Origin: Bacteroidota bacterium
GTDB lineage: Bacteria; Bacteroidota; Bacteroidia; Bacteroidales; UBA1556
Assembly: GCA_003648395.1 (NCBI GenBank)
Contig: QMPB01000027.1
Coordinates: 1-16,999, forward strand
Direction: 5' to 3'
DNA length: 16,999 nt
The position numbers were made by a program, and so were the translations under genes. Shown piece by piece: positions 6,338 through 13,709 of the stretch. Each line of letters starts with the position of its first letter. Positions within the stretch are counted from its first letter, which is position 1. The notes under the pieces were generated by a model, which saw nothing but the letters and a program-made list of their open reading frames with translations, was not told where the DNA came from and made no database searches.

Positions 6338-7351
6338 TTATAGTTCGAAAGTATTACCGCTATTAATTAAATCAGTCATGTTTTTAATTTTAGAGGTGCT
6401 CTGTACTTCAGAAATTTGAAGTTCCATAAGGTCGTTGTAAGTGTGAGTTTTGTAAGCTCTAATTACACCAACAGCTACTGGTAATTTAGGAAGTGACATT
6501 CTCGTTAAAAGGAAAGCCATTGTGTTGTCTTCAGCTTCGGCATTATGAACAAGAATATCGTCCATAGTATAACCATCTTCTCCAATAACTACAGCTTTAA
6601 TCGTTAAGCCATCAAGAACAAGTCCTTTTTCATTATCCATACCAAAGATCATTTTCTCACCATGTTTAAGGTAAATTTGATGATCAGCACGTGTTACTTT
6701 ATTAGTAATTTCTTTATGAGTATTATTATTAAAGATAACACAGTTTTGAAGTACTTCAACCAAAGAAGTGCCTTTATGCTTAGCAGCCTCCATAAATATC
6801 TCCTTCATTTCTTTAGGATTTGTATCTACTGCACGAGCGAAGAAAGTTCCTTCAGCTCCCATTGCCAGTTCGCCAGGCTTGAAAGGATGATCAATTGTTC
6901 CAAAAGGAGAAGTTTTAGTCTTCTGTCCTAGTGGAGTTGTTGGCGAATACTGTCCTTTTGTAAGACCATAAATTTGGTTGTTGAAAAGAATATAGTTAAC
7001 ATCAAGGTTACGACGTAGAATATGGATAAAGTGGTTGCCACCAATAGCCATACTATCGCCATCACCAGACATAATCCAAACACTAAGCTTAGGATTAGCC
7101 ATTTTTACTCCCGAAGCAATTGCTGCAGCACGTCCGTGAATACCATGGAAACCATAAGTGTCGACATAGTAAGGAAAACGTGAAGAACAACCAATTCCCG
7201 AAACAAAAACTAGGTTTTCTTTCTTCACACCAATTTCTGGTAGTGTATTCTGTACGGCAGCTAATATAGAGAAGTCTCCACAACCAGCACACCATTTTAC
7301 TTCTTGATCAGATACGAAATCTTTTCTTGTATATTGTTTAATTTCAGTCAT
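6338..7351 (-). CDS. korB: 2-oxoacid:ferredoxin oxidoreductase, beta (TPP-binding) subunit
   Basis: This 337-residue subunit carries the thiamine pyrophosphate and the proximal iron-sulfur cluster. Visible features are KWCAGCGDF (C21 and C24), GIGCSSR (C55) and C204, four Cys in the arrangement that binds the [4Fe-4S] cluster in KorB/OforB-type subunits, and the TPP motif from GDGD (97-100) to NN (124-125) about 25 residues later. With the alpha subunit it oxidatively decarboxylates a 2-oxoacid, most likely 2-oxoglutarate, to the acyl-CoA, passing electrons to ferredoxin; the reverse, CO2-fixing reaction is possible. Its ATG overlaps the korA stop by one base (TAATG) and is preceded by GGAGG, so it is translationally coupled. 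The length is normal for the family. Pyruvate or another 2-oxoacid cannot be fully excluded. Confidence 0.93.
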   Translation of the reverse strand: MTEIKQYTRKDFVSDQEVKWCAGCGDFSILAAVQNTLPEIGVKKENLVFVSGIGCSSRFPYYVDTYGFHGIHGRAAAIASGVKMANPKLSVWIMSGDGDSMAIGGNHFIHILRRNLDVNYILFNNQIYGLTKGQYSPTTPLGQKTKTSPFGTIDHPFKPGELAMGAEGTFFARAVDTNPKEMKEIFMEAAKHKGTSLVEVLQNCVIFNNNTHKEITNKVTRADHQIYLKHGEKMIFGMDNEKGLVLDGLTIKAVVIGEDGYTMDDILVHNAEAEDNTMAFLLTRMSLPKLPVAVGVIRAYKTHTYNDLMELQISEVQSTSKIKNMTDLINSGNTFEL

Positions 7352-9195
7352 TATTTAGCCTCCAAAATTTCGTTAAACTTTTCTTTTAGTTCTGAAACCA
7401 TAAATGGTTGTGCCTCTATTTTATTGTATTTCTCATAGTCAAATTCAGGAAGAGAGTAACGTAAGTGATTAGCAAACTGTCCAGAGTTTAGCTCACATAC
7501 AAGAATTCTTTTATATTTCTTGAAAATATCAGCAGTATCATTTGGTAGAGGGAAGATATAGTTGAAATTAGTAAAACCAATTTTGGCATCACTATTCTCT
7601 TTAACTTCGCTAAATGCATCGTAAAGCACACCATGCGAACTACCCCAACCTACAATTAGTAAGTCACCTTCTTGATCACCATAAACATGCTGTGCAGGAT
7701 ATGAATCAGCAATCTTGTTAACCTTAGCAGCACGAAGAGTTGTCATTAGAGCGTGGTTTTCTGGATCGTGAGATACAGAACCTTTACCATCCATTTTTTC
7801 TAAACCACCAACACGGTGCTCATTACCTTCAGTCCCTGGCCATGCCCATGTACGAACGAGATTCTCATCGCGCTCAAATGGCATATAGTTAGCATTGGGT
7901 TTTGCTATTTTAGGAGTGATTGATGGCATATCTTCCATATTAGGAATCTTCCATAATCCTGAACCATTACCTAGGTAACTATCAGTATGAAGAATAACAG
8001 GAGTCATATGCTCAACAGCTATCTTAGTAGCAGCAAAAGCGTAATCAAAACAATCAGCAGGACTAGAAGCAGCAATTACGGGAATTGGAGCTTCACCATT
8101 ACGACCCCAAAGAGATTGTAAAAGATCAGTTTGCTCAGTTTTTGTTGGAAGACCAGTAGAAGGTCCACCACGCATTACGTTCACAATCACAAGTGGAAGC
8201 TCAGTAATAAAAGCAAGACCAAGAGCCTCACTTTTAAGACTTAAACCAGGACCAGAAGTAGTAGTAACAGCAAGGTTACCTGCGTATGCAGCACCTATTG
8301 CAGAGTTAACACCAGCAATTTCGTCTTCAGCTTGGAAAGTCTTTATGTTTAAAGATTTATGCTTAGATAGTTCAGCAAGAATTTCGGTAGCAGGAGTAAT
8401 AGGGTACGAACCTAAGAAAAAGTTCAAGCCTGATTTCTCAGCAGCTGCCATTAAACCCCATGCAGTAGCAGTATTACCCATAATATTACGGTACTTGCCA
8501 CTTTTATTCTCATTAGGGAGTACAATATATGTTGTTGATAATACTTCAATAGTATCAGCAAAATTATATCCAGCTCTCAAAATCTTAATATTAGCATCTG
8601 CTATAGATGGTTTTTTAGCGAATTTTGAAGTGATAAAGTCTTCGCTAAGTTTAATATCTCTATTAAACATGTATGCAAGTAAACCCGTGATAAACTGGTT
8701 TCTTGTTTTGTCAATAGTCTTTGAATCAAGACCTGTTTCTTTCAACGTTAATCTACATTGAGTAGTAACAGGAGCTTCAATTACTATAAAACCATCTAGT
8801 GAACCATCCTCAAGACGGTTAGTAGTAAGTTTAGCTTTTTTGAAAGCTTTTGCATTAAAGCTGTCTGTGTCAAGAACAATTGTTCCGCCAGGTTTAACAT
8901 GCTTAAGATTGTACTCCAGTGCAGCAGGGTTAAGTGCTACCAACACGTCAGCCAAATCACCAGAGGTGTTGATGTCTGCATGTCCAATATGAACTTGAAA
9001 ACCAGAAACTCCAGCTATTGTTCCTTGCGGAGCGCGAATTTCTGATGGAAAATCAGGGAAAGTTGCTAGGTCATTTCCTAAAATAGCTGCGGCATCAGTG
9101 AACTGAGTTCCTGAAAGTTGCATACCATCTCCAGAGTCACCTGCAAACTTTATAACTATCCTTTCGACTTCGATTTTGTTATTTTTAGTCGCCAT
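7351..9195 (-). CDS. korA: 2-oxoacid:ferredoxin oxidoreductase, fused gamma-alpha subunit
   Basis: This 614-residue protein has an N-terminal gamma (CoA-binding) domain, about residues 10-215, with GDSGDGMQLSGTQF (19-32) and FPSEIRAPQGTIAG (49-62). The alpha pyrimidine domain follows from about residue 235, with SYPITPATEIL (263-273), the conserved Glu region QAEDEIAGVNSAIGAA (288-303), TTTSGPGLSLKSEALG (311-326) and RGGPSTGLPTKTEQ (342-355). The C-terminal transketolase-like domain runs from about 505 to the end. The gamma-alpha fusion plus a separate beta subunit without a ferredoxin domain is the two-subunit KorAB architecture, so electrons must leave through a separate carrier; a 2[4Fe-4S] ferredoxin gene lies divergently 435 bases upstream. 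A TACATTTG element at 9241-9248 gives a leader of about 40 bases. The 2-oxoglutarate preference is inferred from overall resemblance. Confidence 0.93.
   Translation of the reverse strand: MATKNNKIEVERIVIKFAGDSGDGMQLSGTQFTDAAAILGNDLATFPDFPSEIRAPQGTIAGVSGFQVHIGHADINTSGDLADVLVALNPAALEYNLKHVKPGGTIVLDTDSFNAKAFKKAKLTTNRLEDGSLDGFIVIEAPVTTQCRLTLKETGLDSKTIDKTRNQFITGLLAYMFNRDIKLSEDFITSKFAKKPSIADANIKILRAGYNFADTIEVLSTTYIVLPNENKSGKYRNIMGNTATAWGLMAAAEKSGLNFFLGSYPITPATEILAELSKHKSLNIKTFQAEDEIAGVNSAIGAAYAGNLAVTTTSGPGLSLKSEALGLAFITELPLVIVNVMRGGPSTGLPTKTEQTDLLQSLWGRNGEAPIPVIAASSPADCFDYAFAATKIAVEHMTPVILHTDSYLGNGSGLWKIPNMEDMPSITPKIAKPNANYMPFERDENLVRTWAWPGTEGNEHRVGGLEKMDGKGSVSHDPENHALMTTLRAAKVNKIADSYPAQHVYGDQEGDLLIVGWGSSHGVLYDAFSEVKENSDAKIGFTNFNYIFPLPNDTADIFKKYKRILVCELNSGQFANHLRYSLPEFDYEKYNKIEAQPFMVSELKEKFNEILEAK
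7359..7363 (-). promoter_or_regulatory. Shine-Dalgarno site of korB
   Basis: On the minus strand GGAGG lies seven bases before the korB ATG, inside the last codons of korA. Such clear sites are rare in Bacteroidota and elsewhere in this window, so it probably supports re-initiation for equal amounts of the two subunits. Confidence 0.6.
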
Positions 9196-9240
9196 TTTTA
9201 ATTATATGTATGTTATTACTTATGTGTTAAAATTCACGAG

Positions 9241-9248
9241 CAAATGTA
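9241..9248 (-). promoter_or_regulatory. -7 promoter element of korAB
   Basis: On the minus strand this reads TACATTTG, matching TAnnTTTG, with a predicted start near 9237 and a leader of about 40 bases. No clear TTG is seen at -33, so an activator may be needed. Confidence 0.5.
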
Positions 9249-9330
9249 AAAGAATTATCGTTTCATCTGATAGGGATTACATAGGCTTTTTTTGTGATTA
9301 ATGTTTGTATTTGAATATATATATAATAGG

Positions 9331-9357
9331 TTATAATGTATAATATATACATTATAA
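9331..9357. repeat. Perfect inverted repeat, 12-bp arms, 3-bp spacer
   Basis: TTATAATGTATA (9331-9342) and TATACATTATAA (9346-9357) are exact reverse complements around ATA. No T run follows the arms, so it is a better candidate for an operator than for a terminator. It lies about 80 bp upstream of the korA -7 element. Confidence 0.65.
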
Positions 9358-9417
9358 TAAAGATTGCTTTTATAGAACGTTACAGTATTAACAAAATTTT
9401 GATGTGATTAACTGCAT

Positions 9418-9436
9418 ATATCTGTAATACAGATAT
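9418..9436. repeat. Perfect inverted repeat, 9-bp arms, 1-bp centre: candidate operator
   Basis: ATATCTGTA (9418-9426) and TACAGATAT (9428-9436) are exact reverse complements around one A. The size and near-contiguous arms resemble the site of a dimeric helix-turn-helix regulator. It is about 120 bp upstream of the ferredoxin -33 element. I do not recognise the regulator. Confidence 0.6.
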
Positions 9437-9554
9437 TAAAATAGTATACTACAAAATATTTGTAGATGTAAAATTTAAAAATAAAACTATGCCAAATATT
9501 AATTAAACTAAAATTAGTTGTTATTTAGAACCATTATAAATATTGCTAATAAGG

Positions 9555-9583
9555 TTGTTGTTTTCAAACATTATTTATCTTTG
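9555..9583 (+). promoter_or_regulatory. Ferredoxin promoter (-33 TTG and -7 TATCTTTG)
   Basis: A tandem TTGTTG (9555-9560) lies 15-18 bases before TATCTTTG (9576-9583), close to the Bacteroidota consensus TTG-N19-TAnnTTTG. This is the best complete promoter in the window and predicts a leader of about 43 bases before the ATG at 9631. Confidence 0.7.
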
Positions 9584-9630
9584 CAGCGTTTTAAGAAATT
9601 AATATTATTAACATATAAAAAATTAGCGAT

Positions 9631-9798
9631 ATGGCTTATGTAATTAATGACGATTGTACAGCATGTGGTACTTGTATTGATGAGTGTCCAACTGAAGCAA
9701 TCTCTGAAGGAGATATCTACGTAATTGACGCAGATTTATGCACTGACTGTGGTTCTTGTGCAGATGTTTGTCCAGTAGAAGCAATTTCTCCTGAATAA
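9631..9798 (+). CDS. 2[4Fe-4S] ferredoxin, 55 residues
   Basis: This short protein has two complete cluster-binding motifs: C9-x2-C12-x2-C15-x3-C19-P and C37-x2-C40-x2-C43-x3-C47-P. Each is followed by the usual EAI segment (E22-A-I and E50-A-I), showing the internal duplication of clostridial-type ferredoxins. The length (55) is typical. Asp and Glu dominate and there are no Lys or Arg residues, so it is very acidic. It is a cytoplasmic low-potential carrier and the natural partner of oxidoreductases such as KorAB, whose genes diverge from it. The start ATG follows a strong promoter by about 43 bases and a terminator lies 21 bases past the stop, so it is a single-gene transcript. The acidity and small size suggest high expression. 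Confidence 0.96.
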   Translation: MAYVINDDCTACGTCIDECPTEAISEGDIYVIDADLCTDCGSCADVCPVEAISPE

Positions 9799-9818
9799 CA
9801 TTAAAAATATTTAATGCT

Positions 9819-9853
9819 AAAAGCCCTTTCCTTTATTGGTTTGGGCTTTTTTT
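9819..9853 (+). terminator. Intrinsic terminator after the ferredoxin gene
   Basis: AAAAGCCC (9819-9826) pairs with GGGCTTTT (9843-9850) around a 16-base loop, followed by a run of T residues to 9853. Confidence 0.82.
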
Positions 9854-9886
9854 ATGCTTAATTCACAATGTATATAATTATTTGAT

Positions 9887-10189
9887 ATGGCAATTAAAAT
9901 ACTGTTCTTCTTATCGTTTTTATTCATAGGAGTTCCTGGAATTATACACTTTATTTTAAGGAAAGAAGTGAATATAATAATGTATAGAATTAATCCAAAA
10001 TTTACGGGCTATATTAATAATACATTTGATTTTTTTCGAATAATATCAGCGTATAGACATTCTAAGGAGTTGAGCTCGGATGAAAGAGGTAAACTTAAAG
10101 TTTCAATAATTCTTGTTAGTATTTCATGGGTTGCAGGGATAATCTTTTTTGGGTCGATTATTTTTTTTCCGGAGCAGATACTAGATTAG
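9887..10189 (+). CDS. Small two-helix membrane protein, unknown function
   Basis: This 100-residue protein has a hydrophobic N-terminal segment (about residues 3-24), a basic and polar middle (25-70, with RKE, YRHSKELSSDERGK) and a second hydrophobic helix (72-94) ending in FFPEQILD. The pattern predicts two transmembrane helices joined by a charged loop. I recognise no family. It starts 34 bases past the ferredoxin terminator and has no good TAnnTTTG element immediately upstream, so it may be expressed at a low level or by read-through. Clean base composition, a sensible hydropathy pattern and a clear start favour a real gene, but a chance ORF in AT-rich DNA cannot be ruled out. Confidence 0.62.
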   Translation: MAIKILFFLSFLFIGVPGIIHFILRKEVNIIMYRINPKFTGYINNTFDFFRIISAYRHSKELSSDERGKLKVSIILVSISWVAGIIFFGSIIFFPEQILD

Positions 10190-10287
10190 TCTAATATTGC
10201 ATTTAGATAATTATTTAGTAAATTAAGAAGTGTAAAGATTTTACCCGAAGAGTAAGCTTTTTAGATTGTAATTAGAACAAACAATAC

Positions 10288-10317
10288 AAAAAAAAGAGGT
10301 AGCATAGCTACCTCTTT
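10288..10317 (-). terminator. Strong intrinsic terminator of the EF-G2 gene
   Basis: AAAGAGGTAGC (10293-10303) and GCTACCTCTTT (10307-10317) form a perfect 11-bp stem with a three-base loop (ATA). An A run at 10288-10295 gives the U run on the minus strand. It lies 25 bases after the EF-G2 stop. Confidence 0.9.
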
Positions 10318-10341
10318 CTGTTTTATAATGATAGAATAAAT

Positions 10342-12480
10342 CTATTCGTCGTCGTTGCTACTATCTTCTTCGTACTTCTTAAGAAGTTCTTTTTGTACGT
10401 CAGAAGGAACAGCTTTATACTCATCGTATTCCATCATAAAAGCACCACGGCCAGAAGTTAATGAACTAAGCGAAGTGCTATATCTATCCATTTCGGCAAG
10501 AGGAACTTTAGCGCTAATTTTTTGGTAGTGACCTTCAGCGCCCATTCCCATAATTAAAGCTCTACGACCTTGTAAATCAGTCATTACTGAGCCCATCATT
10601 TCTTCAGGAACAAATACTTCTACATCGTAAATAGGCTCCATAATTTTAGGTTTAGCATTTTTAAATGCGGTGCTAAAAGCATGACGACCTGCTAGCTTAA
10701 ACGATATTTCGTTTGAATCTACAGCGTGCATTTTACCATCATAAATATATACAACGATATCGCGAGCATAAGAGCCCGTTAGAGGACCTTCTTCCATACG
10801 TTCGTTTATTCCTTTAAGAATAGCAGGAATAAAACGAGCATCAATAGCTCCACCAACAATACAGTTATGAAGCATTAGTTTTCCACCCCATTCTAGATTA
10901 TACTCTTCAGTTTTTCTTACATTAAGATCACTAGGATGAGAATAGCCTTCGGTATAAGGTTGAATAAGCATATGTACTTCGCCAAACTGACCAGAGCCAC
11001 CAGATTGTTTTTTATGCTTATAACTAGCTTTTGCCGATTTGGTAATAGTTTCGCGATAAGGAATCTTAGGGCTTATAAACTCAAACTCTATTTTATGTAT
11101 TTTATCGAAATACCATTTTGCTATATTTATATGCTGCTCACCCATTCCTGTAAGAATAAGCTGCTTCAGCTCTCTTGAATAATTAACACCAAATGAAGGG
11201 TCAGAATTATGCATTTCGTGTAATAATAATCCAAGTTTTTCATCATCAGTAGAATTCTTTGCTTTAATGGCAACCGAATATTTATAAGGAGGGTAGGTAA
11301 TTCTTTCTAATTTCACATCTTTATGATCAGGGTCAGAAAGGGTATCGCTACTATGAACAGATTTCAGTTTTATTGCAGCACCAATGTCACCAGCCATTAG
11401 CGTACTTACTTTTTGTCGGTCTTTGCCATTGCTAACTAATAATTGAGAAAGGCGTTCTTTGCTGCCCTTGCAAGTATTAATCATATCCATTCCTTCGGTA
11501 ATTTCGCCACCATATACTCTAAAATAAGCAACTTCACCTACGTGAGGTTCTACTTCTGTTTTGAAAACAAATAGGGTAGGATTATCTTTATGGTTAGAGT
11601 TATATTCTTTAGTACCATCTTTTGTCATTCTTGGACTACGTGCCGGACGTGGAGCTGATAAGGCTATAAACTCAAGTAAACGACCTGCTCCAATACACTC
11701 TTTAGCAGAAGTGATAAATACAGGGAAATATTTACGATGAGCAATGCCCAATCGTATTCCTTCGCGAAGTTGCTCTATAGTTAATGTGTCTTCTTCGAAA
11801 TAAATTTCCATAAGCTCCTCTGATCCTTCAGCGGCAGCTTCGATTAATAATTTTTGTAAATCTTCAGCTTTGTCTTTTTCTGAGTCTGGAATATCAGTAA
11901 TAACAGCATCACCTCCACCTTTTTGATATTTGATTTGCTTCATATAAACCAAGTCAATTACCGTATCAAAGTCTGGGCCTTGATTTACTGGGTATTGAGC
12001 CACCGTAACTTTGTCTCCATAAGCATTTTGAAGTTGAGCAAGAGTTTCGTCAAATTTAGCCTTTTCATGGTCTAGTTGATTTATAACAAAAACTGTAGGT
12101 ACATTTAAACGAGAAGTATTTCTCCAACCTAATTCTACTCCTACATTAAGACCTTCGTGAGCATCTACAACCAAAAGAGCTGTATCTACTACATTAAGTG
12201 CTGTAATTACCTCTCCCACATATGATGCAGTACCTGGAGTATCGATAATATTAATTTTTTTGCCACCATATTCAGTATGCATAACTGTAGAGACCACCGA
12301 ATTTTCTTTGTCGAACTCTATATCACGAAAATCTGAAACAGTATTTTTATCATCAATATTTCCTCTGCGTTTTATACTTCCACCTTCGAAAAGCATGGCT
12401 TCAGCCAGTGTGGTCTTTCCTGATTTGGCCCCGCCAACAAGAGCAATGTTTTTGATTTGATCTGATTGATAAATTTTCAT
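10342..12480 (-). CDS. fusA2: EF-G2-type elongation factor G paralog with degenerate GTPase motifs
   Basis: This 712-residue, five-domain EF-G homologue differs from canonical EF-G in its G domain. The P-loop reads GGAKSGKTT (16-24) instead of AHIDHGKTT. The switch II motif is DTPGTAS (80-86), with Thr at the position of the catalytic His of DTPGH. The G4 motif is NQLD (134-137) instead of NKMD; G5 is SAK (258-260). Later domains look complete, including KHKKQSGGSGQFGEV (488-502) of domain IV, whose tip enters the decoding site. The C terminus is acidic (EEDSSNDDE). The Bacteroides thetaiotaomicron paralog EF-G2 is reported to support translation without GTP hydrolysis and to matter under carbon limitation and gut colonisation. 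This protein fits that group, and a standard fusA is expected elsewhere. It is a single-gene transcript. The equivalence is inferred from motifs. Confidence 0.88.
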   Translation of the reverse strand: MKIYQSDQIKNIALVGGAKSGKTTLAEAMLFEGGSIKRRGNIDDKNTVSDFRDIEFDKENSVVSTVMHTEYGGKKINIIDTPGTASYVGEVITALNVVDTALLVVDAHEGLNVGVELGWRNTSRLNVPTVFVINQLDHEKAKFDETLAQLQNAYGDKVTVAQYPVNQGPDFDTVIDLVYMKQIKYQKGGGDAVITDIPDSEKDKAEDLQKLLIEAAAEGSEELMEIYFEEDTLTIEQLREGIRLGIAHRKYFPVFITSAKECIGAGRLLEFIALSAPRPARSPRMTKDGTKEYNSNHKDNPTLFVFKTEVEPHVGEVAYFRVYGGEITEGMDMINTCKGSKERLSQLLVSNGKDRQKVSTLMAGDIGAAIKLKSVHSSDTLSDPDHKDVKLERITYPPYKYSVAIKAKNSTDDEKLGLLLHEMHNSDPSFGVNYSRELKQLILTGMGEQHINIAKWYFDKIHKIEFEFISPKIPYRETITKSAKASYKHKKQSGGSGQFGEVHMLIQPYTEGYSHPSDLNVRKTEEYNLEWGGKLMLHNCIVGGAIDARFIPAILKGINERMEEGPLTGSYARDIVVYIYDGKMHAVDSNEISFKLAGRHAFSTAFKNAKPKIMEPIYDVEVFVPEEMMGSVMTDLQGRRALIMGMGAEGHYQKISAKVPLAEMDRYSTSLSSLTSGRGAFMMEYDEYKAVPSDVQKELLKKYEEDSSNDDE

Positions 12481-12756
12481 ATGTGTTGTTTTTATGTTGT
12501 TTATATAATTTGTTATTTATGTGTTCTAAATAAAATAGAAACCACAACGCTTTAAATTTACACTACGAAAATCTTAATAATTATAAATTGCGTACACGTA
12601 CGTATTAGTATGGAGTGTAGAATGTAGAATTATTTCATCAAAAAAATTAACGTAGAAACATTGTACTCTACTTTAGGAGTGATGCTTAGAGCATTCGTCG
12701 GAGTTTGATACAATCTTTATTAGCCTTGTAATTTACAAAACAGTTGTAAAATTAGC
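12481..12756. other. Leader / regulatory region upstream of EF-G2
   Basis: No ORF. No good TAnnTTTG element could be placed within about 200 bases of the EF-G2 start, so the promoter may be weak or activator-dependent. The region contains an ACGTACGT palindrome (12596-12603) and a 7-bp inverted repeat (12732-12750). Confidence 0.4.
12732..12750. repeat. Inverted repeat TTTACAA-N5-TTGTAAA
   Basis: TTTACAA (12732-12738) and TTGTAAA (12744-12750) are exact reverse complements with a five-base spacer; flanking TAA and TTA extend the symmetry if one base is bulged. It lies between the deoC terminator and the EF-G2 leader and may be a regulator site. Confidence 0.4.
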
Positions 12757-12795
12757 AAAAAAAACACCAACATTTACAAAAAATATTGGTGTTTT
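12757..12795 (-). terminator. Intrinsic terminator of the DUF502-deoC operon
   Basis: AAAACACCAA (12761-12770) pairs with TTGGTGTTTT (12786-12795) around a 15-base loop, and an A run at 12757-12764 gives the U run on the minus strand. It lies 73 bases past the deoC stop. Confidence 0.82.
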
Positions 12796-12867
12796 AGTTG
12801 ATTTTATAATGTGAATAAACCTTTATTGAGAATTTTTACCATTTAGATTCTCCATTTTCATTAATGC

Positions 12868-13707
12868 TTACATTAATTTCATTAGAGCTTTATTTGCTAG
12901 TCTGCTAGCTCCAATTCTGAACCATGTGTTATTCATCCATTTTTCGCCTAATACATTTTCCAGCACATAAAGATAATCCATTGCAACATCTACTTCCGAA
13001 ATTCCACCAGCAGGTTTTATTCCTATCATTATACCAGTTTTGTCGTAATGTGCCTTAATAACATCTAGCATTACTGTAAAAGCTTCCAAAGTAGCAGCAG
13101 GTTGCATTTTACCTGTGGAGGTTTTAATAAAGTCAGCTCCAGCAGCTATTGCTATTTCTGAAGCTAATCTTACTTTATTCAAATCTTGCAATTCACCAGT
13201 TTCAAGAATTACTTTGAGATGAGCCTCGCCACAAGCCTCCTTTATTTCCTTTACTTCCTTATAAATATAATCGTAATCATATTGTAAGAATCGGCCTCTA
13301 GAAATTACCATATCAATTTCGTCAGCGCCTTGCTCCACTGCATATTTCACCTCGGCAATTCGCACTTCTAAAGGAGATTGCCCACTAGGGAAAGCTCCCG
13401 CAACACATGCTACATTTATTCCATACCCTTTAAGTTGAGCTTTTGCTATTGCTGCAAATGGAGGGTAGAAACATACTGCTGCAACATTGGGGATGTCTGT
13501 ACCATTCTTTTTGAAACTTCTTGCCGATTTACATAAGTCTTTTGCTTTCTCGTCGGTGTCGCTTCCTTCTAAAGTAGTTAGGTCTATACAGCTCAGAATA
13601 GTTTGAACAATTTGTCGGTCATTTAATAATTTTGACCCATTTTTCTTATATTCTATAATTCTATTTGCTATCTCTTGCTCATTAAGCGGTTCTAGTTTCC
13701 AATTCAT
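12868..13707 (-). CDS. deoC: Deoxyribose-phosphate aldolase
   Basis: This 279-residue enzyme splits 2-deoxy-D-ribose 5-phosphate into glyceraldehyde 3-phosphate and acetaldehyde in the cytoplasm, the last step of deoxynucleoside catabolism. The class I aldolase residues are visible: the Schiff-base Lys K195 in FIKTSTGK (193-200), the second Lys K231 in GIKPAGG (229-235), the Asp of DEIDMV (D132) and CIDLTTLEG (40-48) near the N terminus. CVAGAFPSGQ (101-110) is the usual phosphate-side loop. It is of the longer form, with an N-terminal extension relative to the roughly 220-residue enzymes. The start lies two bases after the stop of the upstream DUF502 gene, so translation is probably coupled. 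Other deo genes are not present. Confidence 0.95.
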   Translation of the reverse strand: MNWKLEPLNEQEIANRIIEYKKNGSKLLNDRQIVQTILSCIDLTTLEGSDTDEKAKDLCKSARSFKKNGTDIPNVAAVCFYPPFAAIAKAQLKGYGINVACVAGAFPSGQSPLEVRIAEVKYAVEQGADEIDMVISRGRFLQYDYDYIYKEVKEIKEACGEAHLKVILETGELQDLNKVRLASEIAIAAGADFIKTSTGKMQPAATLEAFTVMLDVIKAHYDKTGIMIGIKPAGGISEVDVAMDYLYVLENVLGEKWMNNTWFRIGASRLANKALMKLM

Positions 13708-13709
13708 AA

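Larger units (their letters stand above)
9196..9630. other. Divergent korA / ferredoxin intergenic region with palindromes
   Basis: This 435-bp spacer has no ORF. It contains the korA -7 element (9241-9248, minus), the ferredoxin promoter (9555-9583, plus) and, between them, two perfect inverted repeats (9331-9357 and 9418-9436), plus a weaker one, AACTAA/TTAGTT, at 9506-9519. The arrangement looks like a shared regulatory region for the two units. Confidence 0.6.

Noticed and set aside
8345..8761. 138-codon open frame on the plus strand
   Set aside because: It lies entirely antisense within korA, whose motifs are clear; its protein resembles no family and it has no promoter or start signal.
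12590..12604. Palindromic CGTAC-AC-GTACG with ACGTACGT
   Set aside because: Short arms and no positional relation to a visible promoter; it could be chance. Kept only as a note in the spacer entry.
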